Positions 27,429-36,839 of a DNA stretch of 64,000 nt are shown here, piece after piece. The DNA comes from Varibaculum cambriense. GTDB lineage: Bacteria; Actinomycetota; Actinomycetes; Actinomycetales; Actinomycetaceae. A model generated the notes under the pieces. The model was not told where the DNA came from and made no database searches. It was given only the letters and a program-made list of their open reading frames with translations. The stretch's first letter is position 1. Each line of letters opens with the position of its first letter. The position numbers were made by a program, and so were the translations under genes. The stretch spans positions 1 to 64,000 of the forward strand of contig NZ_PKHX01000001.1 of NCBI RefSeq assembly GCF_002848005.1, in the 5' to 3' direction.

Positions 27429-29009
27429 TTACCCCTGAATATGAGCGCGATTCTTATAGGCTGCCAGGCAATCGCGAGCCACCGGCGTGTCATTAAAAGC
27501 GTGGAAAACTCCCTCAATTTCTTGATAGGGCTCCGCGCCTTTGCCAGTGATTATTACCGTATCGTCCGAATGAGCAGCCAAAATTGCTTTCCGGATGGCA
27601 TCCCGGCGGCAGGTAGTTACTTCACAAACGTTCTCCATCTCGGGGCGTTCCTCTTTAATCCCGGATAGCAGCTGGGCGCGAATACTTTGGGCATTCTCGG
27701 TGCGCGGATTTTCGTCAGTCACCCAGAGAATATCTGCCTCTTGAGCAGCCACTTTAGCTAGCGGCACCCGTTTGGTCGCATCGCGATCCCCGTCGGTACC
27801 AAAAACCAGGTGTAGTTTCCCGGGCGTGAACTCTTGCATAGTGCGCAGAATCGAAGCTAACGCCTCCGGGGTATGGGCATAATCATTGATTACCAGCGGG
27901 GTACCTTCATTACGCCGGCTGACGATTTCCAGGCGCCCGGGAACGGCTAGGGTCGCTAAGCCCGCTTTTACGGCCTCAGCTGGAATCCCTATTCCGGTAA
28001 CCAGCAGATAGGCAATCGCGGCATCTTGCACATTTACCTCCCCGGGCAGGGCAACGGTAATTTTTTCCTCGCGCCCCACATTCGGTTCCGTCTTCCCAGT
28101 TAAAGTAAAATCGCACGCCGCATGCGCAATGTTGTTAACTTTTCGGGTTACTACCCAATCGGCTTGCGCAGCCGGATCGTAGGCAGATACTGTCAGATTT
28201 TGGGTGTCACAATTAGCCGCTAATTGCTGCCCCCACTTATCATCGACGCAGATCACGCTATAATCCGTAAACTCTTTAGAACACAACCGCGCCTTAGCTG
28301 CCAGGTAGTTTTCCATCGTGTGGAAATAATCCAGATGATCATGCTGCAGGTTCGTAAAAGCGGTGGCATCGAACTTCATTCCAGCTATGCGCGCCAAAGC
28401 CAGGGCATGCGCGGATACTTCCACTACTGCGGCCTGCATCCCCTGCTCCACCCCGTAAGCCAGGATTCGCTGCAACATCGGACCTTCAAACGTGGTACGC
28501 GAAGATTGAATCCGCAAATCCCCCACCTGAGTTTCCGCCGTAGAAAGAATCATGGTGGCAAGCCCTGCCGCTTCAAAAGCAAATTTGGCAGCAAAACAAG
28601 TAGTGGTCTTGCCATTAGTTCCGGTTACCGCCACGGTTTTCATTTTCCCTGCCGGATTATCGAAGGCTCTAATCGCGAGGGGTGAAGCCGCTTCCCGCGG
28701 ATCCGGCACCGTCACCACCGGGATTTTCACCCCTTGGGAACGAGCAATCTCCGCACCCTTTTCATCAGTAATAACCGCTACTGCCCCCAGAGATTCCACC
28801 TCACCTGCAAACTTGGCGGCATGCACATTCGCCCCGCCCACTGCTATAAAGGCCTCCCCGGCTAAAATCTCATCAGACGCCATAGAGACTCCTCGCACTG
28901 GAATCTCTTCCCAGGAGGCATCAATTTCGGGGGTAAAGCCGGCAACTAAACGCGCCAGCGAAACCGGAGCAATATTTTGGGGACGAAAATCTCGAAAAGT
29001 TACGGTCAT
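27429..29009 (-). CDS. murE: UDP-MurNAc-dipeptide:amino acid ligase MurE
   Basis: Mur ligase of 526 residues that adds the third amino acid of the stem peptide. The ATP loop reads VTGTNGKTTTCFA, and STRTTFEGP-like SSRTTFEGPMLQ and the DYAHTPEAL block are MurE features. Near residue 430 the specificity segment reads TDENPRTE; diaminopimelate enzymes have DNPR here, so the arginine is kept but one acidic residue differs. The added residue (mDap, Lys or Orn) is therefore not certain. The gene is detached from the dcw cluster, about 12 kb away, with a PHP gene upstream on the same strand. Confidence 0.93.
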   Translation of the reverse strand: MTVTFRDFRPQNIAPVSLARLVAGFTPEIDASWEEIPVRGVSMASDEILAGEAFIAVGGANVHAAKFAGEVESLGAVAVITDEKGAEIARSQGVKIPVVTVPDPREAASPLAIRAFDNPAGKMKTVAVTGTNGKTTTCFAAKFAFEAAGLATMILSTAETQVGDLRIQSSRTTFEGPMLQRILAYGVEQGMQAAVVEVSAHALALARIAGMKFDATAFTNLQHDHLDYFHTMENYLAAKARLCSKEFTDYSVICVDDKWGQQLAANCDTQNLTVSAYDPAAQADWVVTRKVNNIAHAACDFTLTGKTEPNVGREEKITVALPGEVNVQDAAIAYLLVTGIGIPAEAVKAGLATLAVPGRLEIVSRRNEGTPLVINDYAHTPEALASILRTMQEFTPGKLHLVFGTDGDRDATKRVPLAKVAAQEADILWVTDENPRTENAQSIRAQLLSGIKEERPEMENVCEVTTCRRDAIRKAILAAHSDDTVIITGKGAEPYQEIEGVFHAFNDTPVARDCLAAYKNRAHIQG

Positions 29010-29076
29010 AGCCTCTACTCTAGTGGCAACTTCCTTGCAAACGATAAAGTGCGCAGCCGCAGCCTCTACCCCCTTC

Positions 29077-29928
29077 TCAGGGACACACCAGTTCTCCCGC
29101 TCCCCTGCTACAGATTTCCGCGAATACTTCCGGATCTGTGAGGCATTGTCCCAGTTGATTGGGCTTTCCGCTGCCGTGATAATCCGAAGATCCGGTAATA
29201 GCCAATCCCAGAAGTTTCGCTATTTCCCTGACCTCGGCCTGTTCAATCGGGTTTTGCTCCGGGTGGAAAGCCTCCAGGGCAAATAGTCCCGCTTCTTTTA
29301 GCAGGGCAATAGTATCTACCGACAAGAAACGGCGCTGTCTTTTGCCGGCTCGCGGATGCGCCAGAACCGGGACTCCCCCCGCTGCTATTACCTGTTCCAC
29401 TGCCTCGATGGTATCGGGAGCCTGATAGTGCACATAGTATTTACTGGAAGTAGCTAACACCTGCTCAAATGCGGCGGAGCGGTCAGGGAAATACCCGACT
29501 TTTACCAAAAGATCAGCAAGGTGTGGCCGCCCAATGGGGCTCGATCCCGCCTGCTCGACAACTGCCGGATAAGAAATATCAAAATCTGCAGATAAGCGCT
29601 GCACCATCTCCCGCATCCGCTGCTGGCGTGCCTCCACGGTTTTTACGAATAACTCCTTTAACACCGGGCTTTGCGGGTCAGGTAAATAGGCGAGCAGATG
29701 CGCGGTGATTCCCTGATGGGAAGTGGAGATCTCTACCCCGGGAACCAAACTAACCCCGCATTCCGGAACCATTTTACTGGCAGCTGTTATCCCCGCGAAG
29801 GTGTCATGATCGGTAAGCGCGATGACATCCAAACCGGTTTGCGCGGCCAGAAGCATCACCTGCTCGGGAGAGTCAGTACCATCTGAGCAGGAAGAATGAG
29901 CGTGTAAATCGATTCGCGTCGCCGCCAT
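29077..29928 (-). CDS. PHP-domain phosphoesterase
   Basis: Protein of 283 residues of the polymerase-and-histidinol-phosphatase fold. Metal-binding motifs are IDLHAHSSCSDG at the N-terminus, ALTDHDTF, GVEIS and AHPRAG. Stand-alone PHP proteins of this type (TrpH/RNase AM, YciV-like) hydrolyse nucleotide 3',5'-bisphosphates or trim 5' RNA ends. The exact substrate is not shown by the sequence. It is 67 bases upstream of murE and only 35 bases from the divergent pepP. Confidence 0.87.
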   Translation of the reverse strand: MAATRIDLHAHSSCSDGTDSPEQVMLLAAQTGLDVIALTDHDTFAGITAASKMVPECGVSLVPGVEISTSHQGITAHLLAYLPDPQSPVLKELFVKTVEARQQRMREMVQRLSADFDISYPAVVEQAGSSPIGRPHLADLLVKVGYFPDRSAAFEQVLATSSKYYVHYQAPDTIEAVEQVIAAGGVPVLAHPRAGKRQRRFLSVDTIALLKEAGLFALEAFHPEQNPIEQAEVREIAKLLGLAITGSSDYHGSGKPNQLGQCLTDPEVFAEICSRGAGELVCP

Positions 29929-29963
29929 AGGACTATTTTAGGTCATCGTGGCATGATGGAAGT

Positions 29964-31538
29964 ATGGAAGACAACTTAGCAGCAGCAGAAGAGCAACCCT
30001 TAAAAGACCGGGTAAATAACCGTTCTCGCCGGATTGGCAGTCCCGCGTTTCGCGAATTTATTGGCAGCGGTTGGGGCGAACGTAAAGATCCCGATCCTGT
30101 TCCCAGTCACGCGCGGGATTTCTTGACGGCTCGCTATCAAAAACTAGGTGCCCAGTTCCGAGGGGAACGCCTAGTGATTCCGGCCGGAAACTATAAGGTT
30201 CGTTCCAATGATTGCGACTATCGCTTCCGCGCCCACTCCGCATTTGCCCATTTGACTGGGCTAGGCGGGGAGCTCGAACCGGACGCCGCGCTAGTCCTGG
30301 AACCGCTAACCGATAAAGAGGGGACGCCCTTAGAAAATGCCCCCGAAAATGCGGGGGCAGCTACTCATCGCGGGATCGTATTTTTCCGTCCCCAAGCTCC
30401 GCGCAGCAGCGAAGAATTTTATGCTGACTCCACCTATGGTGAGTTCTGGGTGGGACCGCGAATGACGCTTTCTCAAATGGAGGCAGTGACCGGCTTGGAG
30501 GCGCGCCCCTTAGACACTTTGTCCGATCAACTGGCTAAAGATGCAGGTCTGGTGCAGCTGCGAGTAATACGCGAAGTCGACGCTTCGGTGCAGGCGGCGG
30601 TAGAGAAAGTGCGTAGCGAAGCCGGGCTTCCGACCGGAGAGGACGCCCGGAGCCGGGATGAAAAACTCGAAGAAGCCGCCTCGGTATTGCGCTTGCAAAA
30701 GGATGCCGCCGAGGTCAAGGAGCTAGAGCACGCGATTGCGGTTACCAAGTCGGGCTTTGAAGCCATGATTCGGGCGCTGCCCCGTGCAACCCAGCACCAT
30801 CGCGGTGAACGGGTGGTTGAGGGAGCCTTCCAAGCTCGGGCTCGTGAAGAAGGCAACGGCCTGGGATACGACACCATTGCAGCCTCGGGAAATCACGCCA
30901 ATACTTTGCATTGGATTGATAACGATGGACCAGTCCGCTCAGGCGACTTGATTTTGATTGATGCCGGAGTGGAAGCCGATTCTCTCTATACCGCGGATAT
31001 CACCCGTACCTTGCCGGTAAATGGCAAATTCACCCCGGTGCAGGCCAAGGTGTATAACGCGGTACTCGATGCCTGCGAGGCCGGCTTGGCGCAAGCCAAT
31101 AAGCCGGGATGTAAGTTCAAAGATGTACATGACGCGGCAGTTGCGGCTTTAGTTAAACATTTGGATGCCTGGGGGGTATTGCCGGTGAGTGCCGAACAGA
31201 CCCTCTCAAAGGACGGCGGGGAATACCGGCGCTGGATGCCGCATGGAGTCTCCCACCACTTAGGGCTAGATGTCCACGATTGCGCCTTAGCCGCGCGGGA
31301 TATGTATATGGATGCCCTGCTAGAGCCAGGCATGTGTTTCACGATTGAGCCGGGTCTCTATTTCCACCAGGACGATCAACTCTTACCCGAAGAACTACGC
31401 GGCATCGGGGTGAGGATCGAGGACGATGTGCTAGTGGAGGCGAACGGCAGCGTACGCCGTCTTTCGGAAGATATTCCCCGCACTATCGAAGAGGTGGAAG
31501 CTTGGATGGCACGCCTTAACGAATATCCCGCCTCATAG
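29964..31538 (+). CDS. pepP: Xaa-Pro aminopeptidase (M24B)
   Basis: Aminopeptidase P of 524 residues, removing N-terminal residues before proline from peptides. The N-terminal creatinase-type domain (about 40-240) is followed by the pita-bread catalytic domain. Metal ligands are seen in LILIDAGVEADSLYTADITR (two Asp), HHLGLDVHD (His), TIEPGLYF (Glu) and RIEDDVLV (Glu). Peptide transporters follow in the window, which fits a role in peptide use. It converges with the ABC ATPase gene, 11 bases away. Confidence 0.93.
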   Translation: MEDNLAAAEEQPLKDRVNNRSRRIGSPAFREFIGSGWGERKDPDPVPSHARDFLTARYQKLGAQFRGERLVIPAGNYKVRSNDCDYRFRAHSAFAHLTGLGGELEPDAALVLEPLTDKEGTPLENAPENAGAATHRGIVFFRPQAPRSSEEFYADSTYGEFWVGPRMTLSQMEAVTGLEARPLDTLSDQLAKDAGLVQLRVIREVDASVQAAVEKVRSEAGLPTGEDARSRDEKLEEAASVLRLQKDAAEVKELEHAIAVTKSGFEAMIRALPRATQHHRGERVVEGAFQARAREEGNGLGYDTIAASGNHANTLHWIDNDGPVRSGDLILIDAGVEADSLYTADITRTLPVNGKFTPVQAKVYNAVLDACEAGLAQANKPGCKFKDVHDAAVAALVKHLDAWGVLPVSAEQTLSKDGGEYRRWMPHGVSHHLGLDVHDCALAARDMYMDALLEPGMCFTIEPGLYFHQDDQLLPEELRGIGVRIEDDVLVEANGSVRRLSEDIPRTIEEVEAWMARLNEYPAS

Positions 31539-31549
31539 ACCAAGGATTA

Positions 31550-32329
31550 TTAATCTGCAGAAGCGTTTTGTCCGCGTAGTTTATTGAGGAACTGGCGAGT
31601 ACGCTCCTGGGAAGGATTGCGGATTAACTGCTTGGCGTTGCCAGATTCCAGTACCACTCCGTTATCAATAAAGAGGGCGCGATCCGCGACTTCGGCAGCA
31701 AAATCCATCTCGTGAGTCACGATTACCATGGTCATCTGCTCCGCTGCCAGCGAGCGAATGATCTGTAGGATTTCTCCGGTCAGCTCGGGGTCTAAGGCGG
31801 AGGTGGGTTCATCGAAATACAGCATCTTAGGCTTTAATGCCAGTGCCCGGGCGATCGCAACCCGCTGTTGTTGCCCGCCGGATAACTCTGCCGGGTAGGC
31901 CTGGCCTTTATCGGCTAGGTTCATCCTTTTTAACAGTTGCAGCGCTGTTTCCTGGGCTTCTTCCCGCCCTCTCCCCTGCACCTTCATCGGGGCATCAGTG
32001 AGATTTCGCAGCACGCTCCAATGTGGAAACAGGTTAAAGTCTTGGAAAACCAACCCAAAATCGCGCCGGAACTCGCGCTCATCCACAGTAGAAACCTTAA
32101 CGCCGGCCTCTTTCTTTAAAGCCTGCTTGCCGAAATAGCAGATTTCTCCGCTATCCATTTGTTCTAAGAAAGTACAGCAACGCAAAAGCGTAGATTTTCC
32201 GGAACCTGAAGGACCAAGAACCGCCAGGACTTCACCGGTGTTGACCGTCAGCGATACTTCTTTAAGCACCCGGTTAGTACCGAAGCTTTTTTCCATACCG
32301 GTAATACGTAGCGCTTCCATCTTCCTCAC
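31550..32329 (-). CDS. Polar amino-acid ABC transporter, ATP-binding protein
   Basis: ABC ATPase of 259 residues of the GlnQ/HisP type. Walker A is GPSGSGKST, the signature [15 protein letters not shown], and Walker [15 protein letters not shown]. The GTG start overlaps the permease stop as GTGA; an ATG three codons in is the alternative. It energises uptake with the permease and binding protein encoded just upstream. The substrate is probably a polar amino acid. Confidence 0.93.
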   Translation of the reverse strand: MRKMEALRITGMEKSFGTNRVLKEVSLTVNTGEVLAVLGPSGSGKSTLLRCCTFLEQMDSGEICYFGKQALKKEAGVKVSTVDEREFRRDFGLVFQDFNLFPHWSVLRNLTDAPMKVQGRGREEAQETALQLLKRMNLADKGQAYPAELSGGQQQRVAIARALALKPKMLYFDEPTSALDPELTGEILQIIRSLAAEQMTMVIVTHEMDFAAEVADRALFIDNGVVLESGNAKQLIRNPSQERTRQFLNKLRGQNASAD

Positions 32330-32979
32330 CTAATCTTGTAGCTTCCCATGCGTTTTTCAATCCGTTCCATCACTACCGCTACCACCAGGTTGAACACCCA
32401 GTAGAAGATACCGGCTGCCACAAATGGCAGCATAGAAGCACTAGCAGCGGCCTGTTGCTTGGCAATCGTAAACATCTCCGCATAGGCGATCGCAAAAGCC
32501 AGAGAAGTATCTTTTACCAGGGTGATTACTTCGTTGGTAATCGAAGGTAGCACCGTACGGAACATTTGCGGCAACTTGATGGTCAGGAAAGTACGCGCCG
32601 GAGAATACCCCAGCACAAAGGCGGCTTCCGATTGTCCTACCGGGATCGCTTGGAAACCTCCGCGGTAGATTTCGGCAAAATAGGCAGCGTAGTTAATCGC
32701 GAAAGCGATAATTACTGCGCTGAAACGGTAGGCGGCTCCGATTTGCATCCCGAAAAGGAAGAAGGGACCGAAATACACCACCAAAAGTTGCAGCATTAAG
32801 GGGGTTCCCCGCATCACCGAGATATAAAACTGAATAAGCCAGGCTAGCGGTTTAAAGCGGCTCACCCGCCCACCGTAAACCACCAACCCCAAGGGCAGCG
32901 ATAAAACCAGGGTGAGCGCGAAGATGATGAAGGTTTGTAGCATACCGCCGGCGAGTTCCGGCAAAAACGATAAATCCAT
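32326..32979 (-). CDS. Polar amino-acid ABC transporter, permease
   Basis: Inner-membrane permease of 217 residues with about five membrane segments and the HisM/GlnP-type EAA loop (RGGFQAIPVGQSEAAFVLGYSP). An AGGGAG element precedes the ATG. It lies between the binding-protein gene and the ATPase gene in one operon. Confidence 0.92.
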   Translation of the reverse strand: MDLSFLPELAGGMLQTFIIFALTLVLSLPLGLVVYGGRVSRFKPLAWLIQFYISVMRGTPLMLQLLVVYFGPFFLFGMQIGAAYRFSAVIIAFAINYAAYFAEIYRGGFQAIPVGQSEAAFVLGYSPARTFLTIKLPQMFRTVLPSITNEVITLVKDTSLAFAIAYAEMFTIAKQQAAASASMLPFVAAGIFYWVFNLVVAVVMERIEKRMGSYKIR

Positions 32980-33024
32980 TACCCATAACTCCCTGCGTTA
33001 GCGTTTAGAATTTCGCGCAGGAAA

Positions 33025-33831
33025 CTACTTAGCGACGATCGATGTTTCTAATTTATACTTCTTCGCGATCTTGAGGAAAGTACCGTCCTTTTTCATCTCG
33101 TCCAGAGTCTTTTGTACCTGGTCACGCAAAGCCTGGTTCCCCTTCTTGAAACCGATACCGTACTGCTCGGTGTGGAAAGGCGGATCCATAATTTCGAACT
33201 TGTCTTTTCCGCGCTGAGACAACTGGTAGTCAGCTACTCCAATATCAACCGCAACCGCATCAGCTGCGCCGGCCTCCAGGGTCATAAACGCGTTATTGTA
33301 GTCCGGAACCTGGGTCATTTCTTTGAAGCTGGAAACTAAATCCGTGTTTTCCTTATCCTGCAGCGCGGCCAGCCCCGAGGAATCTACCTGTACCAACACG
33401 GTTTTATCTTTCAAGTCTGCCAGGGACTTAATCCCCGATCCGGCTTTAGTAACGAACACAATCGAGTTATCTACGTAGGGCTTAGAGAAAGTGTATTGTT
33501 TTTCCCGCCCGTTCATAGTGAAACCATTCCAGATGCAGTCGATAGTGCCCGACTTGAGCTCCATATCTTTGGAATCCCAATCAATAGCCCGCTTTTGCAG
33601 TTTCCAGCCGTTACGTTTAGCAACTTCGGCTGCCAGATCCAAGTCGAAACCTACATACTCTCCGCTTTTGTCTTTATATCCATAGGGCGGGAAGTTGGCA
33701 TCGAAGCCTACCGTAAAGTCATCACCCTTAGCTTTGCCAGCATCTGCGGCGCCCGAGCCTCCTGCACATCCAGAAAGCGATAGCGCCAGCACCAGACTGG
33801 TTAGCATTAGCAGCGTTTTCTTCAACTTCAT
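33025..33831 (-). CDS. Polar amino-acid ABC transporter, binding lipoprotein
   Basis: Solute-binding lipoprotein of the SBP_bac_3 family, 268 residues from the ATG at 33831. The signal peptide MKLKKTLLMLTSLVLALSL ends in the lipobox LSGC. The mature part begins near VGFDANFPPYGYKD and GFDLDLAAEVAKRNGW, typical of cystine, arginine or glutamine binders. A TTG further upstream (33861) would add ten residues before the signal peptide and is less likely. Confidence 0.92.
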   Translation of the reverse strand: MKLKKTLLMLTSLVLALSLSGCAGGSGAADAGKAKGDDFTVGFDANFPPYGYKDKSGEYVGFDLDLAAEVAKRNGWKLQKRAIDWDSKDMELKSGTIDCIWNGFTMNGREKQYTFSKPYVDNSIVFVTKAGSGIKSLADLKDKTVLVQVDSSGLAALQDKENTDLVSSFKEMTQVPDYNNAFMTLEAGAADAVAVDIGVADYQLSQRGKDKFEIMDPPFHTEQYGIGFKKGNQALRDQVQKTLDEMKKDGTFLKIAKKYKLETSIVAK

Positions 33832-33975
33832 TTGGAATCTTTCTCTCGAGCCAACCTGCAAGACACCTAGAGTTTAACAGAGCGCCTGGCAGATCCTTTT
33901 AAACGCTCATTCTCATCTCAGAGTGCAAAATATTTTGGAAATCCCGGCTTTTGGGTATAAAACGCCCGACACTTT

Positions 33976-34018
33976 CCTTTTCCTCCCGGTTTCTTTGCCA
34001 GAAACTGGGAAGAAAAGG
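33976..34018 (-). terminator. Long hairpin at the end of the opp operon
   Basis: Arms of 19 bases (33976-33994 and 34000-34018) are complementary at 17 positions around a five-base loop. The hairpin starts six bases after the stop codon of the OppDF gene. No T-run follows, so it may be a processing or stabilising structure, or a terminator needing a factor. Confidence 0.45.
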
Positions 34019-34023
34019 ACAGA

Positions 34024-35889
34024 TTAGCCGGCCTGGTAACCGGTACGCGCTTTCAGCAAGTCCCCACCGGGAACCGCATCGATAAGTTCGCGGGTGTATT
34101 CTTTTTGCGGATTGGCGAAAATATCGTCAGCTTTGCCGTATTCGACCAGTTTGCCCTGTTCCATCACCGCGATATCGTCAGCGTTTTCACGCACCACCGC
34201 CAAGTCGTGAGTAATGAACAGATAGGTCAGCCCCAGCCGGCCTTGCAGTTCGTTAAGCAGATGCAGAATCTGATCTTGCACCAGCACATCCAAGGCAGAT
34301 ACTGCTTCGTCTAGCACTACCAGTTCGGGACGCAGAGCGAGGGCACGCGCGATTGCCACCCTTTGCCGCTGACCACCCGACAACTCGTTCGGGAAACGCC
34401 GCATAGCGCTGCGCGGTAGCGCCACCATATCCAACAAATCTGCGACCCGCTTTTCTCGCTTAGCTCGGTCACCGATATGGTGAGTACGCAACGGTTCCTC
34501 GATACAGCGATAGACCGAGAACATAGGATCCAAAGATCCGTAAGGGTTCTGGAAAACCACCTGCATTTTGCGGCAAAGCGCAAATAATTGTTTGCGATGC
34601 AAAGTCGACAGGTCGATACCCTCGTAATAAACCTTGCCAGAAGTGGGATCAAGCAGATTAAGGATCATATTGGCAACGGTGGATTTACCGGAACCAGATT
34701 CCCCTACCAAAGCCAAAGTAGAGCCGCGTCGCACCTGGAAGGAAACGTCGTCGACCGCCCGGAAACTCTTTTTCTTACCCTTTTGTCCGCGGATTTCGAA
34801 CTCTTTAACCAAGTGCTCTACGCGGATGACTTCTTCGCCCAGATGTTTTTCTAAGGGCTCTCCCAAAACATTGGTGCCCATAACTTTCTGCCCGGAGCCT
34901 TTGGCCGCCGCCACCGCCAGATTTACATCTGCAGAAGTACGCGAGTCAATAGTACCGCTGGTGGCCTCGTCCTCGGCAGGAGAATAATTGATTTCGATCC
35001 GCTGAGACGCCAGCGAAGGCGCTGCATTTACCAAACGCTGGGTATAGGGATGGCGGGGATCGTTCAAGATTTCCCGGGCAGGTCCTGACTCTACTACCCG
35101 TCCCCGGTGCATAACTACCAGGTGGGAGGCACGCTCCGCCGCCAGCCCCAAGTCGTGGGTAATAAACAAAGTGGAGGTCCCCAGCTCTTGGGTTTCTTTT
35201 TCCAAGTGATCTAGGATCCGCCGTTGCACGGTTACATCCAGCGCACTCGTGGGTTCATCAGCGATTAGCAGCTGTGGTCCGGCCGCTAAACCGATGGCAA
35301 TCAGCGCACGCTGACGCATCCCCCCGGAAAACTCGTGCGGATACTGTTTAGAACGTGCCTCCGCATCAGGCAGGCCGGCATCCGATAAGGCTTTCATGGC
35401 CTGTTCATGGATATTTCCGCCTTTAGTGGCCTCGTTATACTTCAGCGCCTCGGCTACCTGGGAACCAATTTTCCAAACGGGATTCAGGTTCGACATGGGA
35501 TCTTGCGGAACCATCCCAATCTGGGCTCCCCTCACCTGTTGCATCTCTTTCTCAGTGAGAGTAGTTAGTTCCCGTCCATCAAATTTAATGGATCCGCCGG
35601 CAACTTTCCCGGTACCGCGCAACAGGCCGATTATTGACATAGCCAAGGTGGATTTACCGGAACCGGACTCCCCTACAATCGCCACGGTCTGCCCGCGATA
35701 GAGAGTGAGATTAGCTTTACGTACCGCCGGAACCACCCCGGTAGTGGACTGGAAAGTAACTTCTAAGTCTTTTACTTCCAGTAACGGCTCGGGGGTAGCA
35801 TTCTCACTACCTGCCACCGCCTTGCTGACGGCATCATTCTGATCCGAGTCAGCTGCCATAATCTGATCCTTTTGGTTATTTTGATTCAC
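34024..35889 (-). CDS. Oligopeptide ABC transporter, fused OppD-OppF ATPase
   Basis: ATP-binding protein of 621 residues with two complete ABC domains. The first (about residues 38-290) has [29 protein letters not shown] and [14 protein letters not shown]; the second (about 355-610) has [28 protein letters not shown] and [13 protein letters not shown]. In most systems OppD and OppF are separate proteins; the fused form is frequent in actinobacteria. GTG start, directly after oppC. It serves the permeases at 35892-37758. Confidence 0.94.
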   Translation of the reverse strand: MNQNNQKDQIMAADSDQNDAVSKAVAGSENATPEPLLEVKDLEVTFQSTTGVVPAVRKANLTLYRGQTVAIVGESGSGKSTLAMSIIGLLRGTGKVAGGSIKFDGRELTTLTEKEMQQVRGAQIGMVPQDPMSNLNPVWKIGSQVAEALKYNEATKGGNIHEQAMKALSDAGLPDAEARSKQYPHEFSGGMRQRALIAIGLAAGPQLLIADEPTSALDVTVQRRILDHLEKETQELGTSTLFITHDLGLAAERASHLVVMHRGRVVESGPAREILNDPRHPYTQRLVNAAPSLASQRIEINYSPAEDEATSGTIDSRTSADVNLAVAAAKGSGQKVMGTNVLGEPLEKHLGEEVIRVEHLVKEFEIRGQKGKKKSFRAVDDVSFQVRRGSTLALVGESGSGKSTVANMILNLLDPTSGKVYYEGIDLSTLHRKQLFALCRKMQVVFQNPYGSLDPMFSVYRCIEEPLRTHHIGDRAKREKRVADLLDMVALPRSAMRRFPNELSGGQRQRVAIARALALRPELVVLDEAVSALDVLVQDQILHLLNELQGRLGLTYLFITHDLAVVRENADDIAVMEQGKLVEYGKADDIFANPQKEYTRELIDAVPGGDLLKARTGYQAG

Positions 35890-35891
35890 GA

Positions 35892-36839
35892 TTAATGTTT
35901 CCTCTGGTTCGGGTCGAGCGCGTCACGGATTACGTCGCCCATCATGATGAAGCTCAATACCGTAAGCGCCAAGGCAATCGAAGGCAAGAACAACACCATA
36001 GGAGCGGTGCGCAGTTGCTGCTGGGCAGTAGAGATGTCCCCACCCCAAGAAACGATGGAGGAAGGCAAGCCAATCCCCATAAAGGATAGGGTCGCTTCCG
36101 CCACGATAAAGGTTCCCAGGGCCACGGTGGCATAAACAATCACCGGAGCCGCCGCGTTCGGCAAAATATGCCGCAGCAGAATCCGAATATTAGATACCCC
36201 TAGGGTACGTGCTGCAGTTACGTATTCCTCGTTCTTAATCGAAAGCACCGCTCCGCGAGTGATACGAGCGATTTGGGTCCATCCGAAGACACCCAGCACG
36301 ATCACTACCATCCAGATAGAGCGGTGTTCCTTAAACATTTGCATAATCACAATGGCCGCTAGCACCATGGGGATGGCGAAGAAAATATCCACGATCCGCG
36401 AAAGAATCGCGTCTAGGATTCCCCCGAAATACCCCGCCAAAGCCCCGAAAATTACTCCGATAATCGTGGCAGTTAGAGTAGAGAAAATCCCTACTGCGAT
36501 CGAAGCACGGGCTCCGTAAATAATCCGGGAATACAGGTCGCATCCCTGTTTATCAAAACCGAAAACGTGGCCTTTAGTAGGGCCATCCAGGGAGTTTTCC
36601 AGGGTGCAATAGGTGGGGTCTTGGGAGGTAAACAGCTGGGGCACCACGGCCATCAGCACTGCCAGGGTGATAATCACCAACGCCACCCAAAAGAGGGGGC
36701 GACGACGCAACTGTTTCCAGGCTTCTCCCCACACCGAGGAGGGCGCCGATTCGTCGGCTACGGCATCGACTGCCCCCAGGCCGGTTTCATCGACCTGGTT
36801 AACGAAATGTTTTTGTCCGGGAAGTAGTTGGTTACTCAT
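35892..36839 (-). CDS. Oligopeptide ABC transporter, permease OppC/DppC
   Basis: Permease of 315 residues with a cytoplasmic N-terminal region, a first membrane segment at about 52-72 and five more after residue 110. The EAA motif region reads EYVTAARTLGVSNIRILLRHILPN, as in DppC/OppC. It overlaps the oppB stop by 8 bases. Confidence 0.93.
   Translation of the reverse strand: MSNQLLPGQKHFVNQVDETGLGAVDAVADESAPSSVWGEAWKQLRRRPLFWVALVIITLAVLMAVVPQLFTSQDPTYCTLENSLDGPTKGHVFGFDKQGCDLYSRIIYGARASIAVGIFSTLTATIIGVIFGALAGYFGGILDAILSRIVDIFFAIPMVLAAIVIMQMFKEHRSIWMVVIVLGVFGWTQIARITRGAVLSIKNEEYVTAARTLGVSNIRILLRHILPNAAAPVIVYATVALGTFIVAEATLSFMGIGLPSSIVSWGGDISTAQQQLRTAPMVLFLPSIALALTVLSFIMMGDVIRDALDPNQRKH

Noticed and set aside
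28552..29286. Open frame of 244 codons opposite murE and the PHP gene
   Set aside because: Mirror of two well-supported genes; low-complexity protein rich in Ala, Ser and Thr.
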